15,910 nucleotides of DNA from Lachnospiraceae bacterium UBA7054 (GTDB lineage Bacteria; Bacillota; Clostridia; Lachnospirales; Lachnospiraceae), in assembly GCA_002492725.1 (NCBI GenBank), contig DLAF01000068.1:1-15910 (forward strand). The letters run 5' to 3'. A program made the translations under genes and the position numbers. The notes under the pieces are model-generated. The model was given only the letters and a program-made list of their open reading frames with translations. It was not told where the DNA came from and searched no databases. This document shows positions 1-6,529 of this stretch, in pieces. Within the stretch, counting starts at the first letter, position 1. Every line of letters begins with the position of its first letter.

Positions 1-45
1 GATAAAACTGCGGAAACTCAAGTAAATTATGAGATTGTAAAATAG
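1..45 (+). CDS. possible 3' end of an upstream gene (partial)
   Basis: Frame 1 is open from the first base of the window and reads DKTAETQVNYEIVK before a TAG stop. The other two forward frames stop sooner. Fourteen codons are too few to identify a family, so this is only a candidate C-terminus of a gene lying mostly to the left. It would be transcribed toward the spermidine-synthase-like gene, whose proposed promoter overlaps its last codons. Confidence 0.3.
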   Translation, partial: DKTAETQVNYEIVK

Positions 46-63
46 GCGGAAATCCTATATACT
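35..63 (+). promoter_or_regulatory. candidate sigma-A promoter for the spermidine-synthase-like gene
   Basis: TTGTAA (35-40, 4 of 6 to TTGACA) is followed after 17 bases by TATACT (58-63, 5 of 6 to TATAAT). The likely transcription start near 70 would leave a leader of about 30 bases, containing AGGAG at 89-93 seven bases before the ATG at 101. The spacing is ideal but the -35 match is modest. Confidence 0.45.
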
Positions 64-100
64 GGGTAGGTAATTAGAAAGAGCATATAGGAGTGACCGC

Positions 101-1702
101 ATGAACACAACACCGATTTTAAAAAATAAAGTATTTTTATACCTGACGGAATTTTTCGCGGGAATGTCTGTGATGGCGGTGGAGCTGGGGGCGAGCAGGC
201 TGCTTGCTCCCTATTTCAGCTCCTCGCAGATCGTGTGGACAATCATCATCGGCACCATTATGATCGCGATGGCGTTGGGGAATATCTACGGCGGAAAGAG
301 CGCGGACAAGAATCCCGATCCGGACAGGCTTTACGGGCGCATTTTCATTGCGGCGATCTGGATCGCGGCCATTCCGGTGGTGGGTAAGTATATTGTCCTG
401 GGAATCTCGGCGCTGCTCATTTTTACGGTCAGCACCAACTTTTTGATCTGGGCGGCGTTTGCGGCCTGCATGGTGATCTTTGTGTTTCCGCTCTTCCTGT
501 TGGGAACGGTGACGCCTTCTTTGGCAAAGTATACGGTGCAGAGCCTTTCGGACAGCGGCAGCATCGTGGGGACGCTGGGGGCTTTTAATACCATCGGCAG
601 CATCATCGGCACTTTTGTACCTACCTTTGTCTCCATCCCGGCAGTGGGAACTTCGGTCACTTTCTTAATCTTTGCGGGCATTCTGCTGCTTCTGGGTGTC
701 ATTTATTTTATCAGCAAAAAAAGCGGTGTGAAAAAATGCGTGGTATCTGCTGTTTTATTTCTTCTGTGCTGCCTGTTCGGAACCTCGAACAGCTTTGCCT
801 TTTGGGAGAAGGACCTGGCCTACGAGGGAGAGTCTGTCTACAACTACCTGCAGGTAAAAGAAAACGACAGGAGCGTCATTTTATCGACAAACGTTCTTTT
901 CGGCGTGCAGTCCATTTTGATGAAGGACAAGGGGCTGACGGGGATGTATTACGATTACGCCATGGCTGCACCGCTGATGACAGGGCAGGATGCGCCCGCT
1001 GACTGCAAGACCCTGATCCTCGGCATGGGGACGGGCACCTATGCGCATCAATGCCTGGCCTATTATGGGGACATGCCGGTGGAAGGCGTGGAGATTGACG
1101 AAAAGATTACGGCCCTCGCGAGACGGTATTTTGAGCTGCCGGAGAGCGTAAAAGTTACCACTTACGACGGCAGGGCTTATCTGAATGCGATTGATGAAAA
1201 GTATGATGTGATCATGGTGGATGCCTATCAGGATATCACGATTCCCTTTCAGATGTCTTCCGTGGAATTTTTTACTCTGGTGAAGGAGCATCTGACAAAG
1301 GACGGAGTGATGGTGGTCAACATGAATATGCGCGGCAGCGGCGAGGACAGCATCAACGCCTATCTGGCCGACACCATAAGCAGTGTCTTTGGCGAGGTTT
1401 ATACGGCGGATGTCGCGGGCACCACCAACAGAGAGCTCTTCGCCTCCAACAATCCGCAGATGCTCGCCAATCTGAATAAGAATAAGGAGACTGTCACGGA
1501 TGAGAGCCTCCTTCGCATGATGAATGTGGTTTCCGAAAAACTCACCGCCTATCAGGCGGGGGAGCGGATCATGACGGATGACAAGGCACCGGTGGAACTT
1601 CTGGGGATGCGCGTTATCGACGAGCTGATCCGGAGTGAGGTTGCTTACTATAAGGATATTTATGATAAGCAGGGCATTCGTGGCGTCATAGAAAGTTTGT
1701 AA
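101..1702 (+). CDS. membrane-fused spermidine-synthase-like protein
   Basis: This 533-residue protein has two halves. Residues about 10-235 are strongly hydrophobic, with roughly six or seven membrane segments. Residues about 240-500 resemble the Rossmann fold of spermidine synthase (SpeE) methyltransferase-like proteins. A glycine-rich cofactor loop GMGTG lies at residues 308-312, followed by EGVEID, an aspartate in YDGRAYL, and YDVIMVDAYQD where SpeE carries its DxxD-type active site. The classical GGGDG and DSTDP motifs are altered, so aminopropyl transfer to putrescine is not certain; members of this fused family are usually named spermidine synthase by similarity only. AGGAG at 89-93 supports the ATG at 101. 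The gene ends in a strong terminator and appears to be a single-gene unit or the end of an upstream operon. Confidence 0.85.
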   Translation: MNTTPILKNKVFLYLTEFFAGMSVMAVELGASRLLAPYFSSSQIVWTIIIGTIMIAMALGNIYGGKSADKNPDPDRLYGRIFIAAIWIAAIPVVGKYIVLGISALLIFTVSTNFLIWAAFAACMVIFVFPLFLLGTVTPSLAKYTVQSLSDSGSIVGTLGAFNTIGSIIGTFVPTFVSIPAVGTSVTFLIFAGILLLLGVIYFISKKSGVKKCVVSAVLFLLCCLFGTSNSFAFWEKDLAYEGESVYNYLQVKENDRSVILSTNVLFGVQSILMKDKGLTGMYYDYAMAAPLMTGQDAPADCKTLILGMGTGTYAHQCLAYYGDMPVEGVEIDEKITALARRYFELPESVKVTTYDGRAYLNAIDEKYDVIMVDAYQDITIPFQMSSVEFFTLVKEHLTKDGVMVVNMNMRGSGEDSINAYLADTISSVFGEVYTADVAGTTNRELFASNNPQMLANLNKNKETVTDESLLRMMNVVSEKLTAYQAGERIMTDDKAPVELLGMRVIDELIRSEVAYYKDIYDKQGIRGVIESL

Positions 1703-1709
1703 AGTGCAT

Positions 1710-1746
1710 AAAAAAGAACCGAAAACGCAGTTTCGGCTCTTTTTTT
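1710..1746. terminator. bidirectional intrinsic terminator
   Basis: The left arm AAAAAAGAACCGAAA (1710-1724) pairs with TTTCGGCTCTTTTTT (1731-1745) with a single A-C mismatch and a six-base loop. A T run follows on the plus strand and the matching A run precedes on the left, so the hairpin can stop transcription from both sides. It sits between the convergent spermidine-synthase-like gene and the 202-residue gene. Confidence 0.93.
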
Positions 1747-1761
1747 ATACTTTTATGAAGT

Positions 1762-2370
1762 TCAGTTGGTTGCGACTCCGGCTTCTTCCGCCATCTTGTC
1801 AAAGCCCGCCATCACAGCGTCATAGGTCTGCTTGGAAATCTCGGGAAGCTCTCCGCCCCAGGTCTTTTCCGCCTGCTTGTAACCCTTTTCGAATGCCTTG
1901 CGCATATCCTCGATCTTGCTGGGATCGCCGCCTGTCAGAGCGGTTGCGAAATCAAGGATCCGGTTGGAGGTCTGCTTCACGCCCCAGTAGCCGTCCTCAG
2001 CAACGTCCGCCTGTGCCTGCGCCTTTGTTGCCGCATCCACCTCGAATTTGCCGCTTGCCAGGAACTTCCACATATCATTGGCAACGCTGAAGGTCTGGCC
2101 CTGTTTGGTCATCAACTGCTCCACGATGTTCTGCAGCTGCTTTGTGTGCGCCTCATCGTCAGCTTTCATCTTGTTGATCAGCTCCGTGTTCTGGACATAC
2201 TTTTTCACGGGGACGTTCACACTGTCTTTAGAAGGCTCATAAACGACGCCGTTTTCGCCTTTCTCGTTATTGTCTTTTGTCTCCTCCGCAGGTTTTGTGT
2301 TTTCTGCCTGTGTGACCGGGAGTGTCTCGTAAGCAGTTTTGCCTGCACCGCTAATTCCATTTACGCTCAT
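1762..2370 (-). CDS. 202-residue protein of unknown function, possibly flagella-associated family
   Basis: The protein has no signal peptide or membrane segment. Residues 1-55 are polar and probably disordered (many E, K, N, T), starting with MSVNGISGAGK. Residues about 60-200 look like a compact helical domain with the conserved-looking stretch TALTGGDPSKIEDM and then KTWGGELPEISKQTYDAV near the C-terminus. From memory, proteins with this C-terminal pattern are common in flagellated clostridia, often near motility genes, but no function is known to me and no flagellar gene is present here. AGGAGG (complement of 2378-2383) lies seven bases before the start, an excellent ribosome binding site. 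The gene stands alone, converging on the terminator at 1710-1746. Confidence 0.85.
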   Translation of the reverse strand: MSVNGISGAGKTAYETLPVTQAENTKPAEETKDNNEKGENGVVYEPSKDSVNVPVKKYVQNTELINKMKADDEAHTKQLQNIVEQLMTKQGQTFSVANDMWKFLASGKFEVDAATKAQAQADVAEDGYWGVKQTSNRILDFATALTGGDPSKIEDMRKAFEKGYKQAEKTWGGELPEISKQTYDAVMAGFDKMAEEAGVATN

Positions 2371-2451
2371 GGGTATCCCTCCTTGGAAAAATTTGATAGT
2401 TTATTGTTTCGTTAAGACCGCAGTAATAGAGGCAGTCTCCTGTTTCTATTT

Positions 2452-2482
2452 ACTATATCGTACCATTTTCCCAGATAAATTA
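2452..2482 (-). promoter_or_regulatory. candidate promoter for the 202-residue gene (sigma-D-like or sigma-A)
   Basis: On the minus strand TAAT (complement of 2479-2482), 16 bases, then TACGATAT (complement of 2455-2462) resembles the motility sigma factor consensus TAAA-N15-GCCGATAT at 3 of 4 and 6 of 8 positions. An overlapping TATAGT (complement of 2452-2457) could instead be a sigma-A -10 element, but no good -35 lies 17 bases upstream of it. The leader to the start at 2370 would be about 75 bases. Confidence 0.3.
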
Positions 2483-2562
2483 GAAGTAAAACTCAAAAAA
2501 TTGCAGGAAAATATTAATTTGTGCAGGAAAGATATTTATAGGGAAGTCGGGGAGAGAGAAAC

Positions 2563-2591
2563 TTGACATTTTGTATCAATTTAAGTACAAT
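2563..2591 (+). promoter_or_regulatory. strong sigma-A promoter of the ispE operon
   Basis: A perfect TTGACA (2563-2568) and TACAAT (2586-2591, 5 of 6) are separated by exactly 17 bases. Transcription would start near 2598 and run into ispE at 2644. This is the best match to a housekeeping promoter in the window. Inverted repeats in and just after it suggest repression, described separately. Confidence 0.85.
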
Positions 2592-2609
2592 CCTTGTATA
2601 CAAAGTACA
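2571..2609. promoter_or_regulatory. putative GntR/FCD operator at the ispE promoter
   Basis: TTGTATACAA (2594-2603) is a perfect ten-base palindrome lying across the expected transcription start. A second inverted pair, TTGTA (2571-2575) and TACAA (2586-2590), spans the spacer and the -10 element. AAGTACA also recurs at 2583-2589 and 2603-2609. Operators of the FadR/FCD branch of GntR regulators typically take the form yGTM(N0-1)KACr, which the TGTATACA core matches. The gene for such a regulator is second in this operon, so autoregulation is the natural reading; binding itself is inferred. Confidence 0.5.
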
Positions 2610-2643
2610 TAGGCAAGACTGAGAAAAGGGACACGGATTTGGG

Positions 2644-3525
2644 ATGATAAAAGAGAAGGCGTACGCGAAAATTAATTTAGGCCTGGATGTGCTGAAGCGC
2701 CGGGCGGACGGTTACCATGAGGTAAAGATGATCATGCAGACGATTGGTATCTGCGACAATCTGACCTTTGAAAAGAGTGAAGCGCCGGGGATTCATCTGG
2801 AGATTGCCGGAGCCGATTTGCCTGCGGATGGAAATAATCTCGTCTGCCGTGCGGCCACGCTGATCATGGAGACGGGAAAGGTGGCGGAGGGGGTGCATAT
2901 CACCCTGCAAAAACGCATTCCCATTGCGGCGGGCATGGCAGGCGGCAGTGCCGACGCTGCGGCCGCGCTGCGGGGCTTAAACAATCTTTTCGGGCTGGGA
3001 TATTCGACACGGGAGCTTAGAGAACTCGGGGTCAGGCTGGGGGCGGACATTCCTTATTGTATCGAGGGAGGCACCATGCTTTCCGAGGGGATCGGTGAGA
3101 TTCTTACGCCGCTTCCCGCACCGCCCGACTGCCATCTTGTGGTGGCAAAGCCGGATCTTGACGTGTCAACGGCTTATGTCTACGGAAACTTGAAGGCGGA
3201 CAGCCTGCCCTTTCATCCCGATATCGACGGAATGGCAAAAGCGCTTGCAAGAGGAGACCTTGCGGGCATTACGGACAGGATGGGAAATGTGTTGGAGACG
3301 GTCACGGAGAAAGCCTATCCCGTGATTGCGCAGTTAAAGGGACAGATGCGGGATCTGGGCGCGGAAAACGCTTTGATGAGCGGCAGCGGTCCTACGGTGT
3401 TTGGAATCTGTAAGGAGAAGGAGACAGCGGAGGAGATCGCGGCGGCCATCAGAGAAAAGGAGCCGGCCTGCGCGGTTTTTGTGACAACGTTTTATGAAGG
3501 GATGAAGGGTGCGTATGGATCATGA
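2644..3525 (+). CDS. ispE: 4-diphosphocytidyl-2-C-methyl-D-erythritol kinase
   Basis: IspE phosphorylates the 2-hydroxyl of CDP-methylerythritol with ATP, the fourth step of the MEP pathway to isoprenoid precursors, in the cytosol. The 293-residue length is normal. The N-terminus AYAKINLGLDVL contains the substrate lysine K9. The GHMP-kinase ATP loop AAGMAGGSADAAAAL occupies residues about 95-109, and LGADIPYCIEGG carries the catalytic aspartate D135. The C-terminal LMSGSGPTVFGI is the third GHMP motif. The ribosome binding site is weak: AAAAGGG at 2624-2630 is 13 bases from the ATG and only GGG directly abuts it, so translation may be modest. The GntR gene starts 17 bases before this gene's stop, which indicates translational coupling. 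Confidence 0.96.
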   Translation: MIKEKAYAKINLGLDVLKRRADGYHEVKMIMQTIGICDNLTFEKSEAPGIHLEIAGADLPADGNNLVCRAATLIMETGKVAEGVHITLQKRIPIAAGMAGGSADAAAALRGLNNLFGLGYSTRELRELGVRLGADIPYCIEGGTMLSEGIGEILTPLPAPPDCHLVVAKPDLDVSTAYVYGNLKADSLPFHPDIDGMAKALARGDLAGITDRMGNVLETVTEKAYPVIAQLKGQMRDLGAENALMSGSGPTVFGICKEKETAEEIAAAIREKEPACAVFVTTFYEGMKGAYGS

Positions 3526-4201
3526 ATTCACGGTAAATATGAATGAATTTCTGCCGCTGCGGGACGTGGTATTCAATACGCTGCGCAGGGCAATTTTGAC
3601 GGGGGAACTAAAGCCCGGGGAGCGGTTGATGGAAATTCACCTGGCGAACCGCCTGGGCGTGAGCCGCACGCCGATCAGAGAAGCCATCCGCAAACTGGAG
3701 CTGGAGGGCCTTGTCACCATGATTCCCAGAAGGGGCGCGGAGGTGGCGCAGATCACGGAGAAGAGTCTGCAGGATGTGCTGGAGGTGCGGCGGGCTTTAG
3801 ACGCGCTCTGCGCGGAGCTTGCCTGTGACAGGATCAATGCCGAGGGCAAGGCGGCCTTAAAGAAGGCCTGCGACAGCTTTGAGGAGGCGACAAAGACGGG
3901 AGAAGTCGTGGAAATTGCGGCGGCGGACGTCGCTCTCCATGATATTATCGTACAGGCTACGGGAAATCAGAGGCTGATCCAGCTGATCAATAATCTTTCC
4001 GAGCAGATGTATCGCTATCGTTTTGAATATATTAAGGACGAGAGCGGTCATGAGAATCTGGTGAGTGAGCATAGGATGATATATGAGAGCATTATGAAGG
4101 GGGATAAGGAGGCGGCGGCAGCAGCAGCCAGACTTCATATTGACAATCAGGAGAAAAGCATTATCAGACAGATCCGCATCGATCCCAAAAGGAAAAGATA
4201 G
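3509..4201 (+). CDS. GntR-family transcriptional regulator, FCD (FadR-like) branch
   Basis: The 230-residue protein has an N-terminal winged helix (residues about 15-80) with the diagnostic LGVSRTPIREAIRKLELEGL, and an all-helical FCD ligand domain (about 90-225). The FCD metal-site pattern is complete: D140 and H144 in DVALHD, H188 in SEHRMI and H210 in RLHIDN, so it probably binds a divalent metal and a small carboxylate-like ligand; the ligand cannot be read from the sequence. The GTG at 3509 has GAAGG eight bases upstream, while the ATG at 3515 has AAGGG five bases upstream, so the start could be two codons later. It overlaps ispE by 17 bases. The palindrome at the ispE promoter is its likely operator. 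Confidence 0.93.
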   Translation: MRMDHEFTVNMNEFLPLRDVVFNTLRRAILTGELKPGERLMEIHLANRLGVSRTPIREAIRKLELEGLVTMIPRRGAEVAQITEKSLQDVLEVRRALDALCAELACDRINAEGKAALKKACDSFEEATKTGEVVEIAAADVALHDIIVQATGNQRLIQLINNLSEQMYRYRFEYIKDESGHENLVSEHRMIYESIMKGDKEAAAAAARLHIDNQEKSIIRQIRIDPKRKR

Positions 4202-4244
4202 AGAGGGCGGGCCGGACTGTATCAGAAGGGCATAATGCGGGCAT

Positions 4245-4277
4245 ACTCCCAATGTCGGAGAACCGACGGATGGGAGT
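4245..4277 (+). promoter_or_regulatory. hairpin that buries the ribosome binding site of the small downstream gene
   Basis: ACTCCCA (4245-4251) pairs with TGGGAGT (4271-4277), and inside it GTCGG (4254-4258) pairs with CCGAC (4263-4267) around an AGAA tetraloop. A 2x3 internal loop separates the two stems. The GGGAG at 4272-4276 is the only ribosome binding site for the ATG at 4287, so it would be paired in the folded RNA. No T run follows, so it is not an intrinsic terminator. Its effect on translation is inferred. Confidence 0.55.
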
Positions 4278-4286
4278 GAACTGTTT

Positions 4287-4508
4287 ATGTGGAAAATGAG
4301 TAAGCGTTTGGCAGCCTGTGTATTTGCGGCGGCCTGGTGGGGAATTTTTTATCCGGAACTGTGCTTTTCGGAGGAGACTTGTGTGAAGGTGCAGTCGGAA
4401 TTTGCGGAGGAAACCGATGCATTCGCCGCCTGGTGGGCTTCGGGCGATGAGATCGTGATACGAAGCAGGCTTTGGGAGTGGTGCGAGGAAAATCTGTTCG
4501 ATTCCTGA
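4287..4508 (+). CDS. small Trp-rich secreted or membrane-anchored protein
   Basis: This 73-residue open frame fills the space between the GntR gene and murI. Its N-terminus (MWKMSKRLAACVFAAAWWG) has positive charges followed by a hydrophobic run of about 20 residues, as in a signal peptide or single membrane anchor. The rest is acidic, with cysteines in PELCFSEETC and more tryptophans (AAWWASGDE, RLWEW). GGGAG lies ten bases before the ATG, inside a hairpin. A second ATG at 4296 has no ribosome binding site. I do not recognise a named family. Its same-strand position and composition make it likely to be real, but it could be non-coding. Confidence 0.62.
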   Translation: MWKMSKRLAACVFAAAWWGIFYPELCFSEETCVKVQSEFAEETDAFAAWWASGDEIVIRSRLWEWCEENLFDS

Positions 4509-4571
4509 GAGCGGGTTTTGAGAGCTTATTCGCGTGCCGTTTCGAAAGGATGCTTTGACATGGAGGTAACT

Positions 4572-5405
4572 ATGAACGGACAGGAAGCATGGCATAACAG
4601 CCCGATCGGGGTGTTTGATTCGGGCGTGGGAGGACTGACTGTGGCGCGGGAGATCATGCGCCAGCTCCCCAATGAGCGGATCGTGTATTTTGGCGACACG
4701 GCCAGAGTGCCTTACGGTAATAAATCGAAGGAAACGGTGACGAAGTTTTCCAGACAAATCGTACATTTTTTAAAAAATCAGCAGGTCAAGGCAATCGTGG
4801 TAGCCTGCAATACGGCCAGCGCCTATGCCTTGGAGGAGCTGGAACATGAGGTGGACATACCGATCATCGGCGTGATAAAGCCGGGTGCGCGGGCGGCCAT
4901 TCTGGCGACAAAAAATAAAACGGTGGGCGTGGTGGCGACAGAAGCTACCATTCGCAGCGGTATTTACAGCCGGTACATAAAAGAAAATGACGCGAGTGTC
5001 AGTGTTTTGGAAAAAGCCTGCCCGCTATTTGTTCCTCTTGTGGAGGAAGGATTGTGGGAGGATCCCGTGACTGATGAGATCGCGCACCGCTATTTAAGTG
5101 AGCTGATCGACAGCGGTATTGATACGTTGATTTTAGGCTGTACCCACTATCCCATGCTGCGTTCCACGGTGGCAAAGATCATGGGGGAGGGCGTGACCCT
5201 GGTGAATCCCGCTGACGAAACGGCAAAGGAGTTAAAGCTTCTGCTTGCAGAAAAAGGACTGGAGAGTGAGCACAGGCCGGGGCTTGGCACGGAACTGTAT
5301 CGGTTCTACGTCAGCGACGGCGCCGAGAAATTCAAGCAGTTTGCCAATTCGATCCTGCCATATGGAATCTTGTCGGCGAAGGTGGTCAATATCGAGGAAT
5401 ATTGA
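4572..5405 (+). CDS. murI: glutamate racemase
   Basis: MurI interconverts L- and D-glutamate without a cofactor and supplies D-glutamate to the peptidoglycan stem peptide. The 277-residue protein shows the N-terminal GVFDSGVGGLTV, the first catalytic cysteine C79 in VVACNTASAYAL, and the second, C190, in LILGCTHYPML, so both acid/base residues are present. I chose the ATG at 4572 because GGAGG at 4562-4566 lies five bases before it and the protein then begins at the usual place, just ahead of the racemase fold. The frame remains open upstream to a TTG at 4518, but that start has no ribosome binding site and would add residues that do not fit the family. It probably belongs to the ispE operon. 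Confidence 0.96.
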   Translation: MNGQEAWHNSPIGVFDSGVGGLTVAREIMRQLPNERIVYFGDTARVPYGNKSKETVTKFSRQIVHFLKNQQVKAIVVACNTASAYALEELEHEVDIPIIGVIKPGARAAILATKNKTVGVVATEATIRSGIYSRYIKENDASVSVLEKACPLFVPLVEEGLWEDPVTDEIAHRYLSELIDSGIDTLILGCTHYPMLRSTVAKIMGEGVTLVNPADETAKELKLLLAEKGLESEHRPGLGTELYRFYVSDGAEKFKQFANSILPYGILSAKVVNIEEY

Positions 5406-5448
5406 GCGGCTGCAAAACTTATCATGGATAGTAGAAAGAAGGAAACAC

Positions 5449-5901
5449 ATGACAAAAGAAGTGTTACTGACATTACAGGGGTTACAATTTGACCAGCGGG
5501 AGGAGGACTCTGACAAGATCGAGATGGTCACCGTTGGCGATTATTATAAAAAGAACGACAGGCATTATGTGGTCTATGAGGAAGTTACGGAAGGGTTTGA
5601 ACAGTCCACCAAGAACCGCCTTAAATTCAGTGACCACATGGTGGAGTTGACGAGAAACGGCCTGGTGAATGTGCACATGGTCTTTCAGGAAAATAAGAAG
5701 AATATGTCGAATTACAATACGCCCTTCGGACAGATCCTGGTAGGAATCGACACGAAGCGGATCAACATCGACGAAAAGGAGGACAATATTGTAGTGGATG
5801 TGGATTACGCGCTGGACATCAACTACGAGTTTCTCTCGGACTGTCATATCAAGATTGACATCCGCTCCAAAGAAAACAGCAGCTTTACGCTGCTGTCTTA
5901 A
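5449..5901 (+). CDS. DUF1934 family protein (YwiB-like beta-barrel)
   Basis: The 150-residue protein starts at the ATG at 5449, preceded by AGAAGGA at 5436-5442, and begins MTKEVLLTLQGLQ, the typical opening of DUF1934 proteins. Later parts fit the family: a strand-rich middle, then FGQILVGIDTKRI and VDVDYALDINYEFLSDC near the end. The fold is thought to be a small cytoplasmic lipocalin-like barrel; its function is unknown. It follows murI by 43 bases and is the last gene of the ispE run. Its last eight codons form one arm and the loop of a terminator hairpin, and its TAA stop directly touches the stop codon of the convergent gene, so no intergenic base exists. Confidence 0.9.
   Translation: MTKEVLLTLQGLQFDQREEDSDKIEMVTVGDYYKKNDRHYVVYEEVTEGFEQSTKNRLKFSDHMVELTRNGLVNVHMVFQENKKNMSNYNTPFGQILVGIDTKRINIDEKEDNIVVDVDYALDINYEFLSDCHIKIDIRSKENSSFTLLS
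5876..5896. terminator. bidirectional terminator hairpin inside the end of the DUF1934 gene
   Basis: ACAGCAGC (5876-5883) and GCTGCTGT (5889-5896) form a perfect eight-base stem with a five-base loop. On the minus strand it is followed by TTTCTTT, a fair U tract for the 158-residue gene ending at 5902. On the plus strand CTTAATTACTTT follows, a weaker tract. The hairpin lies wholly within the last codons of the DUF1934 gene (encoding SSFTLLS and stop). Confidence 0.7.
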
Positions 5902-6378
5902 TTACTTTATGGGTTTTGCGCCTGCTTTTTCCTGCGCTTTTTCCACCAGTTGTTTGAATTTCCCTTTCTTTTTCTGCTCTACTGCGGGCGCTTTGCCGTG
6001 CAGGCCCTTCACATCCGTGATGTAGATGCCGCTGACCACTGCTTTTACTTCCTTCTTGACGGGAACGGCATCGAAGATCTTTTCCTCGCAGATCAGTGTC
6101 ATGATCTGGGGACCGACCTTAGCCTTTACTACGGGAAGCTTGGAATTACGCAAAAGCTTCGGTGTCTGTTCCAGGACGATCTGCGGCAGCCCCGCGTCTT
6201 TTATCTTCATGCGTTTCTTGTCGATGACGAGCATGGAGATGGTCTGCTTCATGGCGTCGATCTGTTCCTGCTGCTCAGCCTGCTTTTTCTGGGCTTTCTT
6301 TCCGACGAAATACAAGGCGACCACGGCGATGATAAGAACGGCCAGGATCACCAATAATACGATTGTGATTGTACTCAT
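5902..6378 (-). CDS. 158-residue single-pass membrane protein of unknown function
   Basis: Residues 4-26 form one very hydrophobic membrane segment (TITIVLLVILAVLII), followed by a basic and glutamine-rich stretch with coiled-coil character (residues about 27-50) and a soluble domain of about 80 residues, probably cytoplasmic. The tail is rich in lysine and alanine. The outline resembles YajC or other short bitopic proteins, but the YajC core motif is not evident, so I give no function. The start at 6378 is chosen because GGAGGC lies six bases upstream; the frame extends further but without support. The gene is read from its own promoter and converges on the DUF1934 gene with stop codons touching. 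Confidence 0.85.
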   Translation of the reverse strand: MSTITIVLLVILAVLIIAVVALYFVGKKAQKKQAEQQEQIDAMKQTISMLVIDKKRMKIKDAGLPQIVLEQTPKLLRNSKLPVVKAKVGPQIMTLICEEKIFDAVPVKKEVKAVVSGIYITDVKGLHGKAPAVEQKKKGKFKQLVEKAQEKAGAKPIK

Positions 6379-6403
6379 GCGACTGCCTCCGTATCCGTTT
6401 TTG

Positions 6404-6432
6404 ATTATAGTATGGTAAAATGATTTTATCAC
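6404..6432 (-). promoter_or_regulatory. sigma-A promoter of the 158-residue membrane protein gene
   Basis: On the minus strand GTGATA (complement of 6427-6432, 4 of 6) is followed after 17 bases by a perfect TATAAT (complement of 6404-6409). The leader to the start at 6378 is about 20 bases and includes the GGAGGC ribosome binding site. Confidence 0.6.
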
Positions 6433-6462
6433 TGTTTTTCCCATTCCGCAAGTGGGCAGATA

Positions 6463-6491
6463 TGGACAGCAGAGGTGTTGTGTGGTATGAT
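6463..6491 (+). promoter_or_regulatory. sigma-A promoter of the trigger-factor lipoprotein operon
   Basis: TGGACA (6463-6468, 5 of 6) and TATGAT (6486-6491, 5 of 6) are 17 bases apart, and TG at 6483-6484 adds an extended -10 element. With the opposite promoter at 6404-6432 this makes a compact divergent control region of about 150 bases. Confidence 0.75.
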
Positions 6492-6529
6492 TTATAAGAA
6501 ATTGCTAAGATAAGAGGGAACGAGGAGAA

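Noticed and set aside
1704..2090. Plus-strand open frame overlapping the terminator and the 202-residue gene
   Set aside because: It starts inside the terminator stem and gives Arg/Pro/Ser-rich translation antisense to a better supported gene with an ideal ribosome binding site.
4231..4236. CATAAT as a -10 element before the small secreted gene
   Set aside because: No -35 element is found 15-19 bases upstream (the region is GC-rich GGGCGGGCC) and there is no extended -10 TG.
4555..4560. Perfect TTGACA just upstream of murI
   Set aside because: No -10-like sequence lies 16-18 bases downstream, and the position overlaps the murI ribosome binding region, so it cannot be a normal murI promoter.
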